Shown piece by piece: positions 11,943 to 24,604 of a DNA stretch of 64,000 nucleotides (its first letter is position 1; every line of letters starts with the position of its first letter). Position numbers and translations under genes: made by a program. Below the pieces are notes generated by a model. It was given only the letters and a program-made list of their open reading frames with translations. It did not search any database and had not been told where the DNA came from. Source of the stretch: Bondarzewia mesenterica (Eukaryota; Basidiomycota; Agaricomycetes; Russulales; Bondarzewiaceae); NCBI GenBank assembly GCA_004802705.1, contig SGPL01000053.1, forward strand, positions 31,342-95,341, read 5' to 3'.

Positions 11943-12827
11943 TCAATAAGCTTTGGTCCCGTGAAGGACGCCACCACCCCGACGACGTGTTTCGGCCTTC
12001 TGTTTTTCTCTTTCCTGTTCTTCCGCCTGTAGCCTCACCGTTTCCTCCCACAGTTGGTAAGCGATTTCTGTGATCAACGCCTCGGTCTTCGGCAACCGTT
12101 GCAGGGCTTCATGGATGCTGAAAAGCTTCCCTACGTAGAATTTCTCGTCTGGCATGCCAGTGTTCTCTTCACGAACCTAGGTTCGAAGCGCCCACGCATC
12201 AGCCACGACACCGCAGTGCTCGTTAAGGGTGAACACACCGCATCTGGGGCAATTTGTCCGACGTAGTAAAATGCCAAATACTCTCCACCCCTGTCGACAA
12301 CGCCATTCGACATTCGGGAGGGTCCGAACCGCTGAGTAGTGATATAAACCGGCTCCGTATTCAAGTCCATCGCGTTCTGTGACGGAGGAGCGTCCGCCCT
12401 GATTGCCAATGGCGCACGGGTATGCGTGATCAATGGGAGAAATTCCGCTCTATAGCCAGACTTTGTTTGGTTCAAAAAGTCCTCGCATCAGCTCAAGTGA
12501 CTTTTCTGATGTGATCTACAGTATTACCTCTTCATACGCCTCGCGTAAAGCACATTGCTCTAAGCTCTCACCTCGATCTTTCCGTCCGCGAGGCAGGAAC
12601 CATGCCCCAGTCTGAGAGTCATTGACGACTACAACCCTGCCAGAAGATGGCTGGATTATGACCATGGAAGCGGCAAGCTGAAAATTGCTCGAAAACCAGT
12701 GACTATTTGGTATAGCTGGCGAAGAAAACTTCGAAAGTACTGCAGGCGGGGACACTTGTTGACGACGAGGCCACATAGCAGGCAAGATACAGCGCATATG
12801 GCCGAGCCAAAACCTATATCTCCGCAT
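11943..12827 (-). CDS. Nudix hydrolase family protein
   Basis: Hydrolase of the Nudix superfamily, which cleaves nucleoside diphosphates linked to another moiety (for example diphosphoinositol phosphates or NDP-sugars). Exons 12827-12528, 12460-12239 and 12176-11943 splice in phase 0 to 251 residues. The Nudix box is split by the first intron: GRKDRGESLEQCALREAYEE, then SGY from exon 2, matching Gx5Ex7REUxEExGU except that the residue before the final Gly is Ser. The segment before it reads GAWFLPRG, the usual lead-in strand. The C-terminus is a charged helix (RLQAEEQEREKQ). The start at 12827 is the first in-frame ATG; a later ATG would remove a few non-conserved residues. No targeting signal is obvious. 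Substrate cannot be read from the sequence. Confidence 0.85.
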
Positions 12828-13717
12828 GTCCACAACAATGTCAATGGATTATGGATAAAATTTTATATCTGACCTTGATAATTAAATCATGCACCTGATT
12901 CTAGCGACTTGACGATGATAAGAACTGAAGCTGGAAGTACTGACAGTATGTTCACGCAAAACCGCTCACTGCCGCTCAGTGGAGCTATCATGACGCAGCC
13001 ATCGAGCTTTACGTGAGCACATCTTGTAGTTGCACAGGTTCTGTGAGGCTCTGTGTCCCTGTTCTTCGTGTATGTATACCACACCAGATGGGATTCACAT
13101 GAGGCACACGGCCTCGCACGTTCGGAGAACGTAGAATGTATTTTTGTAATAATTAGGAACGTTCACCGAACGGTTATGAAGACCGAGTCAGATAAGCATT
13201 CAGTCGTAGCTCATCATTCAACAACTGAGATGCTGCTGCAGGCCACAGGGCAATCCAGGGACCATAGATACAACTTCTGAGTAACTAGGATCAGAAAGTC
13301 GATGTCAGAACTCGCGCCGCCCGTCTTCGATCCTGAATCAAGGGCACTAGAAATATCTAGTCGACAGGAACGTACGATATGGGTAAGACGTACAAGACCC
13401 ACAGGCGTCCGTTGCCGCTGTAAAGATAAGTAGAGTGCGCGTAAGATAGAGCTTAGAGTGAGACGAACAAGATCTATACAGTTTATAGCCGCACACGCAT
13501 ATACCTTTAGCAGCGAGGGAAGGGGGTGACGAAAGGTGCGATGACGTAGACGTACCATGCAAAAAAGAATCCGAAAAAAAATCAGATAGATCCAGTACAA
13601 GCAAGGAACACGACTTCGCTGCAAGCCGAAGCTCAACTCGACCCGAAGCAGGCAACCAGACCATAGCAAAACAAAATAAAAACGAGGTATAGATCGAAAG
13701 AGATCGAAGCATCATGA
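12828..13717. other. intergenic, no supportable gene
   Basis: The open frames here on the minus strand either overlap the 3' end of the F-box-like gene in another frame or lack an ATG and splice support. Nothing else recognised. Confidence 0.5.
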
Positions 13718-16077
13718 TCATCGCCGCCTGCCCATGAAAAAACACCCTTCATATCCGGCTACAGCAGCTGGACTGAGCGTATCGCGCCAGCGTCCAGCAA
13801 GATTCCCATAGTGGTCCCCAACAAGATATCCACGGTAAAGCCACTTGCCCCGGTCTCCGTCCACCTATGAGGACGCGTCATAAGTTATCATTGGCCAATT
13901 GACGGTGAAGACGATAAAGGATGCATACGTATTCTTTCGACAGACTGACAAAGCCATCACTCGGCCGGATGCGACCTATGAGATTGAACTGACCCCATGC
14001 AGAATGACCCTAATATACGAGCCCGTCAATTTACGTCACAAGAACAAGATACCGAAACCTTACCTCCCCGGTGATGAGAACGTCTCTCACACGTGCCGCA
14101 TACTCATCATCGACAGGTGTATCTATCCGTGCTCTATCATAAATCAGATTCACGTCGCGCCCAGGTTCCTGTATGGTAATGCTTTCCAGGCCCTGCCGAA
14201 TTTTGACCCCTGAGGGCAGGTACGCTCGTAAAGGATCACCAGAAGACAGGGGCCTATATTGGTCTCCATTTGACACCCGCGCTTCGTCTTCGGGGAGCAT
14301 GAGTGCGAGTAGATGGTATTCCCGCAGCCTCCATGCCTGTGTATGCCAGGCGACTACGCTCTTGTGCAGCGTAGGTGGAGGTGCTCCAGATAGTAAGGCC
14401 GCGTACGCCGTAAATTCAGTGTACTGTTGGAATAGTCAAGTCAACGAAATCAAAAATGGCTGGAAAGAGATGCAAAGAACGCTTGCCGTAAACAGGCCTT
14501 CCCAAATACCTTCCATACTTCCCAATCTGAATGCTTTAGAGGGAAGATCCTCACCAACGGTTTTACTTCCCGAGAGGCTTAGGCAGCGCTTCCATTCACT
14601 ATGCCACTCTTCGCTCATAGGCACGCGAAGCGACACAGATGACGGTGGTAGGGGAATAGTGGGCTGAAAGGCACCGAGGGAGAAGGACGGCCTCTGTGCT
14701 AGGCTGAGATAGGACAGAATCGCTGGAGTAGCAAGTGGTGGCGGCGAGAGTGGCGGATACTCAGCGAACGCCGTGAGAGCGTGCTTCAAAGAAAGTTCGG
14801 GAAGATAGTCGACCCAAGCTGGCTGACACACCGGATACTGCCAGGCGGAACATGCATGCATCAGTGACATTGTTACGGCGAACACACCCGGAAAGTTCCA
14901 GAAGAATATCCATACAACCCCTTCGCCGATCTAATGAGAACGTGCGCCAGGACAATCTCTATGAACCGCGCAGTTCCCCAAGCTGAAGCAGGGGAACAGC
15001 CGCATCTCTGCGTGAGATGATGAGGGCTCCCCATGACAGCTATTCATACGCTTCCCGGCATAGGAACCTGGGAAGAGATTTAAATGATGCCAAGATGAGT
15101 TGAAGGCTTCCGTGCCCCACATATTTGTTTCAGAACAAACAAGGAGCGGGCGGTTCTTGGGGTTTCTAGCTATGACCCCCAGATGGCTTGAATCCGAGCA
15201 TGCCCAATGCTATGAAAAAGAAAGGGATTCGAAGACATGAGAGATACCATTGACATAGCTTGCCACAACGTATCTTATCCAATATTTGCAACGATACTGC
15301 TCATGTTTCCCATGTGGCCGTAGAAACATAATGATGAGAAAATTGTCGACGAAACTGTGACCAACCTTGTGTGCGCCCAATGCAATAATCTTGAGGATAC
15401 TGGTTACGTTACGGAACGACGTCTGGTCAATGCCAAAATACTCGTCTGCCCGCATAAACCCTCATGCATGCGCACACAGACGGAAAGTATGACGTACCTG
15501 GGCGGAGTAAAAACCAAAATAGCCACATTGCGACAGCTGACAACTCCGTGTTTGGAGGCCAGGCATTATCCCTGATCGCAAATGTCGCACACGACGCGCC
15601 GTTGGGGTCAAACCAGTAATCTCTCAACCACGCATCGATGTGTGCGAATTCCCTCAACTGCCGTTCGTTCAGTCCATCGTTCTCTAGCATCATGACATAG
15701 GCCGTCCATAGCATCTCATGCATGCGGCGAGCTTCCTCGGGCTGGTGACCTGGGCGGACGAAACAGTCTATCTGCGTGCGTATGCGTCCGAGCAGTGCAA
15801 ATCGCCGGCGAAGTTCTGCAGCCAGCTTCGGCGCCGTGGTAGACTCAACACCCAAACGGTGCACAACCGGTCGTACATCGAACTTGGCCGCAAAGATGCG
15901 AGCGTAGAGGTGTGGATTCGATACGATGGATAACCCCCCTGCGTGCCTGCGATTGACCAAGAGAAGGGGTGCAAGATCCGTCGGAGGCCCAATTATATCT
16001 GCAGTCGCTGCGAAGAAAGCAATATGTTCGAGAACCTCCTGAGGAACGTTGCCGAGGGATACGGTGGAGATAGACAT
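13718..16077 (-). CDS. F-box-like domain protein (agaricomycete family), intact copy
   Basis: Putative substrate receptor of an SCF-type ubiquitin ligase. Exons 16077-15498, 15445-15366, 14930-14487, 14423-14064, 14009-13929 and 13864-13718 give 563 residues with consistent phases. The N-terminus VPQEVLEHIAFFAAT followed by LAPLLLVNRRH is a degenerate F-box. The rest is a conserved family region ending with RIRPSDGFVSL, WLYRGYLVGDHYGNLAGRW and a terminal FFMGRRR. The intron after residue 368 begins with GC (ACG|GCAAGC, 14486) rather than GT. The second intron (15365-14931) is 435 bp, far longer than its neighbours. It is followed upstream by a paralogue on the same strand (16627-18524), with identical length of exon 2 (80 bp). 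The start at 16077 is chosen over an ATG at 16134 because the F-box follows it directly. The F-box call is by weak resemblance; the family identity between the two copies is firm. Confidence 0.8.
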
Positions 16078-16626
16078 GTTGTGGTCGAGTGCAGAAGGGA
16101 GGGACCGGATGGGGAAAGTGCCATAACAGGTCATTACACGCTGATTTGCAGGGAATTACAAACTCGGTCAATTCGAAGTTCGCCGCGTCCACTACCCACT
16201 ACCTACCTCGTCGTCGGCTAGAGTCGAAGTACTTCATACATACAATGGTGCTACAAGTTAGCTACAAATAGAAGGTCGTGATTCTTTTGCGCGCTATAGC
16301 CGTTGATGCGTTGATACGCGGCCTGTGACTGGTATATCATTGTCCGACCGCTGGGCTTTGACGGGCACCAAGGAGAAGGAATTGAGAAATGCCCGGCATA
16401 AATATACATATAGAGGATTAATTAAAGACACCGATTTGAACATAAGTATTGAGTCGAATTATTATTATCTTTGTCCTGGTCCATATAATGATTACTTCTT
16501 GCTCAAGCACCAAATCCCCTGCCACTGTTCGTTATCTGTCTCCTGACTGGCATTCAAGTTTTGCATTCTTCCCACTAAGTTCTGAGAAGAGAGAACTGCA
16601 AGAGGACAATCAGCCAATGAAAGCGG
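16078..16626. other. spacer between the two F-box-like paralogues
   Basis: 549 bp without a supportable gene. Probably the promoter of the downstream copy and the 3' end of the upstream copy. Confidence 0.5.
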
Positions 16627-18524
16627 TCAACAGGAGGAAGGCTGACCATAGCCGACGAACAACGCTGCGTTACGGTTGCAATCAGGTTCATCGGCGGACT
16701 GCCGCACGTGATCAAATAGTGCCCGACATCGTTGAAAAAGTCAGAGCGCGCTTACTGGTTGACGATGCAGGATGATCAGACCATCAGAAGTTCTCACCCT
16801 CCCAAAAAACTTGTACGCTCCCCACGCAGCTGCGTGCCGCGCTTCGCACTATCAGATTGCATGATGAGTATTCAACCGAAGAAAGCCACCAGAGAATTAC
16901 TTACGGAACCTGTTAGTATAACATCGAAGGGGGTGGTGGAATTGATACCAGTTGATGTCGTATCAGGCCCGTAACTGGACTGAACATCAATGCGGGGCTC
17001 TTCATGTGAAAAATTCGAGAATGTCCTGTAGAATGCGTGGAGCGACGTTTCCTGTTCGTGTAATTCGACTCCATCCTTTAGGAGGAAATGTCAAAGGCCA
17101 CCCAGCCAGCAGAAGCACGAATGATAGGCGGACATTACGAGTTGTCAGAAAAGCTTTAGGCGGGATCAGACGTTGTACAAACGTGTCTTCTTCACGATCC
17201 GATAGTCGGAAAGGATTTGACGCGTCATCGCAATAGTGCTCCCGCAGGGTGCAGTAGAACGGTCGAGGGACAAGACAGTGCAAGGATGAGGGACCCCAAG
17301 AACCACTTTGTAACGATGAATTGGTTTCGAGGTGTGGTCGCTGCAAAGAAGTGCATCAGGGAATGTGATTTACGTGCAATGTGTAGGATCGCACGCGCCA
17401 AGTAAGTCCCTTGCCATTTACCGGTGAGCGACCCCAGTTTGTACGGGCGCGGCGGCGCTTCTTCTTCGCCTGTGATCGCACTGGCAGAGATTGCTCTCGC
17501 CCAATCTGCATCGTGTGCCTTGCTCTTCTCCGAAGACGGCGGTGGAATTAATGAAGTGCGACATTGCGTGTTGTATTCCTCAATGTCCTCGCGAGTTACC
17601 CCACGTATCCCACGCAAGTCGGCCTCGACACGTGTACGGGGCAGATGATCCGGGATCTGAAACGGACGCTTCTCGAGTCTGACAAGGCAGGAGAGGATGG
17701 CGTGCAATGTGACCGAAGGTAGACGTATTCGATTTTGTTGCCCAAAATACGCGATGTCCATTGCCTTGCATCCGCGATTAGAACCGGCAACGAGGCTGCT
17801 GTTCGAAGGACGTGCGGCCAAAAGAGGGTACTAAAGGGGATACATCAATGAGCTGACGACTGGAGCATTACACAGACGCACTCGAAACCCCACCAATGCA
17901 TACGGCATCAACAGCGTCATGATGTGCCTTCGACGCTCCTCGTCTTCACAGCTGATCATATCTACAGAGAAGCATTAGACGCATGTTCAATCATGACATT
18001 GCCCACTCACTTTGATCTGTTAACTGCCAGAGCAGAGCAACAGCGAGCGAGTTGGCCTCACTATCGCTCGGCCATCCGTGCTCCTCGATATCCTCATGAA
18101 GGTGCTGATACAGATAGTCGATGACGAATTCCGGCAACCCGGACCATCTAAGTTGCTCCGAGTTCTTGCCATCATCCTCGAGGAGCATGAGGTACGCGAC
18201 AAGGAAGGCAGTAGAAAGTCCTGAATCGCGAGCATCATGGCGACGAAAGCACTTCATGGCTAAGCACCGTCTCTTGAGCTCTGTGGCGAGGTACTCAGGC
18301 AATGACGATGAGGGAGGCAGGCGACGCGCTAAGGCAAGGCCGTCAAACATCTGGTTGAAGAGGCGGACATAGAGACGAGGGTTCGTGGAGGGATTGAGTG
18401 AAGAATAGAAGGCGCGACAGGTGAGCATGAGAGAGTAGAGGGAGCTTGGAGGACCCGGGAAAGACTGTTCTGCGGCATAGAGGACAATCTCCTCCATATG
18501 ATCTTGAGTGAGGGAAAAGAGCAT
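16627..18524 (-). CDS. F-box-like domain protein, tandem paralogue with decayed C-terminus
   Basis: Tandem copy of the gene at 13718-16077. In-phase exons: 18524-18011, 17961-17882, 17830-17399, 17340-17134, 17075-16905, 16848-16756, 16698-16627, about 522 residues. The N-terminus LTQDHMEEIVLYAAEQS plus LYSLMLTCRAFYSSL is the degenerate F-box. Exon 2 is 80 bp as in the paralogue, and the stretch from LREH to DGVEL is exactly 43 residues, as in the partner. RHAAAWGAYKFFGRVRTSDG matches the partner's GHSAWGQF...GRIRPSDG. The last part ends early (VGYGQPSSC) and lacks the WLYRGY...GRW block, so the C-terminus is truncated or degenerate. The third intron would need the weak GC donor TTG|GCGCGT at 17398, at the same place as the GC-AG intron of the partner. 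It could be a pseudogene in progress. Confidence 0.65.
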
Positions 18525-21500
18525 TATGCAGAGGAAAGAGAGGGGAGGAGCAGTGGGTGTATATGAGGATTCGCGTCATTCATTTGAGGAGGCATAACGT
18601 TGCACGGCGACCTTGAGTGAGCGCGGGTATGAGCTGAACATGACGTTGCACCATTCCCCGAGACGCCTTTTGATCGCGCCGGAGGCAGCGGAAAGAAAGC
18701 ATACTTGCATACTTAAGGGGATGCATTTCGATTTGAGAAAGCGTGGCGGCGGAGGGACCAGGGTTAGCGCGAACTGTCAAGAGCCCAAATTAGAGCAGGT
18801 GGGGTTGAGACAAAGAGAAACAGAGTTGTAGATCACTAGTGGGGGTTTTCTCCGCAGAAGTGACGAGTCGGGAGGTGGACAGAGTGGGTGCGAATTTGGA
18901 GGAAAATTGTGGTCATGGTTGCGAAACGGAACAAAGATCGTACCAGTTTCGTGAGCGGACCCGGGATATAACCGACCATGAATTCAGGGGACAGCGAATC
19001 CACACCTGCCAGTGGAAGCGAAGATCTTGATTATTGAGTCGGCGTCTACATTCCGACCCGCCTTGGCCCACTCCAACAAAACACACATCGCCGCAAGACC
19101 CTCACTGGTAGCCGTTATTCTGGCGGGCCATACCGGTCTCCCCAGCCCCGACAGCTCAGCGCTCGGCGCTCATCCTTACTTACGTGCACCCAGTCTTCTG
19201 AGAACCAATCCATATATACAGTGGGCCGTTGATGACCCTTTTTTCAAAAGAGTGCTCAACGAATTCTGCCCACGCCAGGCGCTGTTATCACCATGTTGAA
19301 GCCGCGTACACATGACGCTATCGTGCAGCAGTCTCTTGTCCCGAGCCGCCGCGCAATTGTAAAACAAGACGGTCAATGCACTGGTAAGTAATACTAACTG
19401 ATCGGTCATGACGCTCCGCTGGACGGCGATTCGATGCTAATGTTGGCAACTTGAGTGATCATGAACCTAGGATCACAAAGTTCTTGCCAAAGCTTGAGAT
19501 AGGCCGCCCATTGCTTCCGACCACGAGAACTATACAAAGCCTGATTGACAGCCATTGAAAAGTCAAGGTTCAGGCCCAAAATAAAAATAATTTTGACCGA
19601 GGAGACACTGAGATACTTAGCAATCTCGACTTCCAGCACCATATCCCGTTACAGCTGCACGTCGGATCGAGCGAAAAAAAATTGTGATGACATCCTTTTC
19701 CCCTTTGGCAGGGTCTGGTCGTAGGAACTTGCATGAGGTCAAATTGCATGTCTGGCGGCAACGATAATGAAAATCACGTCACGGTGACGCTTGCGCATGG
19801 AGCTCACCGTAGAGCGGCGAATAAAAATATGGTTTAGCAGTCCACATTACGCCCGCAACACTCAACGACGGGTTGGACAGGTGTTTGACATGTCGCTAAA
19901 TGGAGTGGGAGGTGACGGAGACCTAACGGAAATGAGAAGTTGCTCTCTTCTGGTAAGTACGCCGTTTCGCTGGACAGTCCCGGGCATGTATGGTGTCGGA
20001 CCGAAGAATCTGCGGTTGATGAGTCGAATGCATTCCTTGTCGTTGATCGTGACAAATTCGAACGAGACTGCTTGGACAATGTTGGTAAATGCACTGTATC
20101 CTGCCCAGTTTAATCAGAGCAAGGAGGATGTGCCACAAATGACTTGACACCTAGACTATTGCGGATGTCCGAATCTCTCAATGACATGCCATAAACTTCA
20201 TCCAAAGTAAAGCGTATAAGTGGCGTACTAGTACAGCCGCACTGGGAAGTTGTGAACATAATCAGTCACGGATCATTGAACAGTTGACCAGTGACGGAAA
20301 CTCGGGTCCGCTCACCAATTAAGAGCACTACTGAGCACTACTGACCCGTTGGCCGAGTGGAACAGTAATCTCGACTTTGTCCCTGTAGTTAGTAGGTACC
20401 CCTTGACACTAGTAGTAGCAGAAGACAATATAAATGTAAAATCTCGTACCATGATGTGACTTTGACTTTGCACTGAAAGTTAGATTCATTTGAGGAAGAA
20501 GGCAAGGGCCGTCAGGAAGCTCGAGTCGGAGTGCATGACGGTGGTTTGAGAGCCGACCCAATCTTGATCGACTGCCACGCATCAGTGAGACAATGACGCA
20601 GACTAGACCCAATTGTGTGACGGAGATGAGATATCACGGTCGGCATATGCTCCGCGGCTTTCCAGCGCCAAATTTATCGACCGGACCTAAGGCCTAAGGA
20701 CTGACAGTGGAATGTTTAAGCTCCACCCTGAATCCCTAGTACATACCACAGGTCAACGGGGGATTTCGTTGAAAGAGATGGTGTTTGCGTTCCCTTCGTC
20801 CAGAAAGAACTACCGAGCTGTGGACACTTGAGCCTCGATGCTTGAAGCTTGAGCTTGAGCTTGAGGCACGAGGCACGAGAATACGACACCGCTGCTGATT
20901 CAATGTGCTTCATTCAAGAAAAAAATGTAGCACACACAATCACACACTGCATGTCATTCATTCATTTCACTAAACAGGAGACTCGTCATGTGCCTACGCG
21001 CCTGGTACGATCGATATCTCGTCAACTAGTGTTTCCTGTAACCACGAAAATCAACCGTGCACGTCCATATGCACTACCGAAAAAGTAGGATGTCAGGATA
21101 GGCTCAATGCAGACTATGTCTATATTGTAAGGGAGGATGACTTGTTGATAAGCAGTCTCTCACAGGACAGGAAGGATTGGGATCATTGGTGGGAGATGTC
21201 AGGCATGCGATATTCATGGCGATCTGGCCATCTCGAAGGCTCGATCTCCCGATATACGCCGCAGATTGTGACCATGGCCCTCAGATCTCCCGCTGCTGCA
21301 CTGCGGAAAACGCACCTTGGAAGTTGTCGTGAAGAAGATTGTGTCATGCATACGACGTAAGAATCCGGTCCTTACGGGATTCAAAGTGATTCGCTAGATA
21401 GAAGGTTTCGGCTTGGGGATGCTGTTGTACGCAATGTCTTCACGAGTGCAGTGTGCATTCGCTTTGTGTCGCATCACCTTCTATGGCAGAAGTGTTGTGA

Positions 21501-23596
21501 CGACGCACTTATCGCTGTCGCCTGAACAAAAAACTCTTGACTGCCTCTCGTTTCTTAGGCCTGAAGCCAAGAGAAACAATGGCGAATGGAGGAGATGCGG
21601 TAACGGGTCTTTCTTAAACTACATGCAGGAAAAAGTCCGTCAGAAAAACATACTTCACCATCACCCGATATGGTGCTGCCAACCTTACCAAGGCAATCAT
21701 TATGCACGGACCTAACGGCGTACTGCGGATGGGGAACATGGCCGCTGCAAAAAATCTGGCTAAAAAAAGGTTAGCTCTGTGCGACTGATGACGAAATGAA
21801 GAATGAGATGAACACAATGAATAGGGGGAAATACACCGTGCTCGTCCTGCAGAACACAGTATCGTCTGAACGCCGTCAGTGATTGTGGCGCGGACGGCAC
21901 ATACACTCATGTACTTTTTGGCTTATAGCGTCACTCCCCGCACACCACAAAGTTCCACGGACAATAGAGGATGCAGTCCCAAGCAATCACGTTGAACGCT
22001 TGGACAGAGTCGAGGTGGGGAAAGGGTGGGAAGAGCTGCTGCTTAGATCAATCGATCATGAACTGATCACGCAAATGCAGTGACGAAGCTGCAGGCTACG
22101 TCAATCAGGAAGGAGAGAAGTCGCTTGAAATTACGCAACGTGGCGACAACACACTGACGGGTGCAGAGTTCGCACTGCCACTGAAAAAAAAAAACTGCAT
22201 CGGCATGCATTCGGAAGTATAAGAATTGGTGAGCAGCTGAGTACTATATGTCACTGAGAGCTGAATGGAGGTAGTGCTCACCCAACGGGCATTGTAGTAC
22301 AGAAGGTGTCAAATATCAGAATAACTCTGCGGGAGGCAATATCGGAGATGAAAAACATACAATCACCACGAGAAAGAAGAAGGAAAGCGACGGCGTCAAA
22401 TCGACTATAATGAACTGTAATGAAACCGTTGCGTTGCAGCAGGTGATGAGCACGGAACACGATGAATGAGATCTCTACTTAAATACAGGTGCGATGCTGT
22501 ACTAGCTCTGCAGCGGGCGGCTGGAATGGGGATGCGTGAGCATGTTCTCCAGAAGGACGATCGGAGACAAGTGCCCACGACTTACTTTCGACGCGACTAC
22601 TAGGCCAAGTGGTGCTAGTTAGATGGAGCTCTGGAACATATGTGCGGGAGAATTACAGCCTTCAGAGACGATCACGCCATGACAGAGGTCTTGACGGCGA
22701 CATGAAACCACTGGGCACGCTGGCAGGCAGAGAATTCTGCGGCAAAGCCAACTCGTACACTCAGTAGTTTGAAAAATGGCGCCTAAGACTCAGAGTCCTA
22801 AATTGACAGCCCCGAGCGCAAGAGATGCGGACGATTTCTGAAACATTGGATAGAATGTGATGTCAAACTGGTGTTGACAGACCTGATCAAGGTTTGTAAG
22901 GATCACCAAGTCTGCTTGAGGATATTGTTTGTGATAGGAGAACCGAAGTCCGACGATTTGCAAATGCCACAACTTCGTCTCGACGGTACGGCGCTGTTGA
23001 AGTATACTTACTGTGCGCCGATCAGACGAGAGACTGCCAGCAGAAGCGACCGCCGTAATATATATGATAAGGCCTGCTAGCATACGGCAGTCCTGAATCA
23101 GCCTGAATCCCTCCTAAGGAACTCGACGTGATGGCCTGGCAGCATCAGAACCTAGAAATTTGCGAGTCAGACAGATAAATGTTGCGATATTATCCGTCAC
23201 TATGTATATGTTCGAGCAGACAGGGAGAGGTAAAGCAAGGGTAAGCGTGGGGATGTACTTGAGTACATGTTGTCTGTCAAAGGTTGCAATCGCAATTCTC
23301 TGACAAATCCACACGATTGAATAGTCGCCGACTGAATTTTTCACGACCAGGAATTCTTGCATTGAACGAGAGCTGATGACAGACGAAATGGTTGTACCAT
23401 GGGGAAGCGAGTATGTAGCACCATATTGAACGACATCCACGAGCCGCATTACTTAAGGATTGAGCAGAGGACCTTGAGACTCAGGACTCTAGTGCGAGAA
23501 GCCTGCCCTAAGTCATCACGTGCATTTTTTGCTTTTCTTGAATTTCGCCGCTCCTCCGAAGACTTTCTCGATAGCACGTCTCCAACTCTTTCCATC
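18525..23596. other. 5-kb gene-poor region
   Basis: No gene model with recognised domains could be built. Features seen: short coding-like pieces at about 19030-19390 (listed separately) and 21640-21770 (basic peptide read on the plus strand, flanked by CAG and GTTAGC), a box-A-like TGGCCGAGTGG at 20350-20360, and a (AAGCTT/GAGCTT)n hexamer run at 20845-20865. It resembles decayed mobile DNA more than functional genes. Confidence 0.45.
19030..19390 (+). pseudogene. possible DNA-transposon (hAT-like) transposase fragment
   Basis: One plus-strand frame reads IQWAVDDPFFKRVLNEFCP and another, after a frame change near 19285, reads VQQSLVPSRRAIVKQDG before a GTAAGT at 19385. The pairing of a ...DDPFF.R.L... 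segment with a PSRRAI segment recalls the N-terminal region of hAT transposases. The resemblance is from memory only, no catalytic core is visible, and no terminal repeats were identified. Weak call. Confidence 0.2.
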
Positions 23597-24604
23597 ATGT
23601 CTTTCGACCTTGCCAAACTTGAAGCTCACCTTACTTCCAGGTCTTACATTGAGGGGTGAGCGCTCATGTTTTTTATTGTGTTTTCACTCTTCTGTGATGA
23701 GTATCCGCTATGGTCCGTGTTTCCAAGAGGCGACTAGACACCGCTGCTCAAACGTGCCGATAATGCAAATCCTTAGCTTTCTGATTCGTCTCTTGTACCA
23801 ACGCGCGTTGATCTTTGGAAAAGTCTTCTGATGCCGAGAACATAGATACACCCCTTCACAGGCCGACGTTCACGTTTTCAAGGCCCTCTCTGGTGTCCCT
23901 GATGCAGCCAAGTCCCCTCATGCGTTCCGCTGGTACAACCACATCAAGTCATACTCTTCTGAATTTGATAGCCTTGCGGGCTCCAGCAACGCAGGCGAGG
24001 CATTCACCGTTGCAGCCGCACCCGCTGAAGAGGAAGAGGTCGACCTCTTCGGCTCGGATGAGGAGGATGACGCAGAGGCGGAGCGTGTCAAAGCACAGCG
24101 CGTTGCTGCTTACAATGCGAAGAAGGCTAACAAGCCCAAGACTATCGCCAAGGTCCGATTTTCTCCCATCATGCTCAAATGCCTTTGTAATATGCTTACT
24201 ATTATGCGTTGTATACAGTCTGTTGTTACTCTCGAGGTCAAGCCTTGGGATGATGAGACCGACATGAAAGCACTGGAGGAGTCAGTCAGGTCCATCAAAC
24301 AGGAAGGTCTTGTCTGGGGTGCCAGCAAACTTGTTGCTATCGGCTACGGTATCAAGAAGCTCCAGATCACTCTCGTCGTTGGTGCGTCCATTTATGTCTA
24401 TGTCAATGGAGATATCCTTCCAGCCAGCCTCATCTTCACTTCGCAGAGGACGAACTGGTATCTCTCGACGAGCTCCAGGAGAAGATCGCGGAATTTGAGG
24501 ACTACGTTCAGAGCAGTGATATCGCTGCCATGCAGAGTGAGTCATTGTTCCACTAGCTTCTTCTGAATTGATATTGATCTTCATCCGATTGTTCAGAATT
24601 GTGA
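23597..24604 (+). CDS. EFB1: translation elongation factor eEF1B-alpha (EF-1-beta)
   Basis: Guanine-nucleotide exchange factor that recharges eEF1A with GTP during translation elongation. Exons 23597-23655, 23846-24152, 24219-24381, 24447-24536 and 24597-24604 give 208 residues, the usual size. The N-terminal GST-C-like region reads [19 protein letters not shown]; an acidic linker with [14 protein letters not shown] precedes the catalytic domain, which shows [34 protein letters not shown] and [16 protein letters not shown]. The last exon is only 8 nt and supplies the conserved end, completing MQKL before TGA. All splice phases agree. The first intron (190 bp) is the longest. Identification is secure. 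Confidence 0.97.

Noticed and set aside
13347..13745. 132-codon minus-strand frame with hydrophobic start
   Set aside because: Overlaps the 3' coding end of the F-box-like gene in another frame, and its 5' codon is GTG.
20345..20400. Box-A-like TGGCCGAGTGG as in tRNA-Leu
   Set aside because: No box B or cloverleaf follows within 100 bp.
20840..20870. Hexamer runs (GAGCTT at 20.85 kb and AAGCTC at 54.88 kb) considered as a dispersed element
   Set aside because: Simple-sequence tracts with no shared flanks; chance microsatellites are sufficient.
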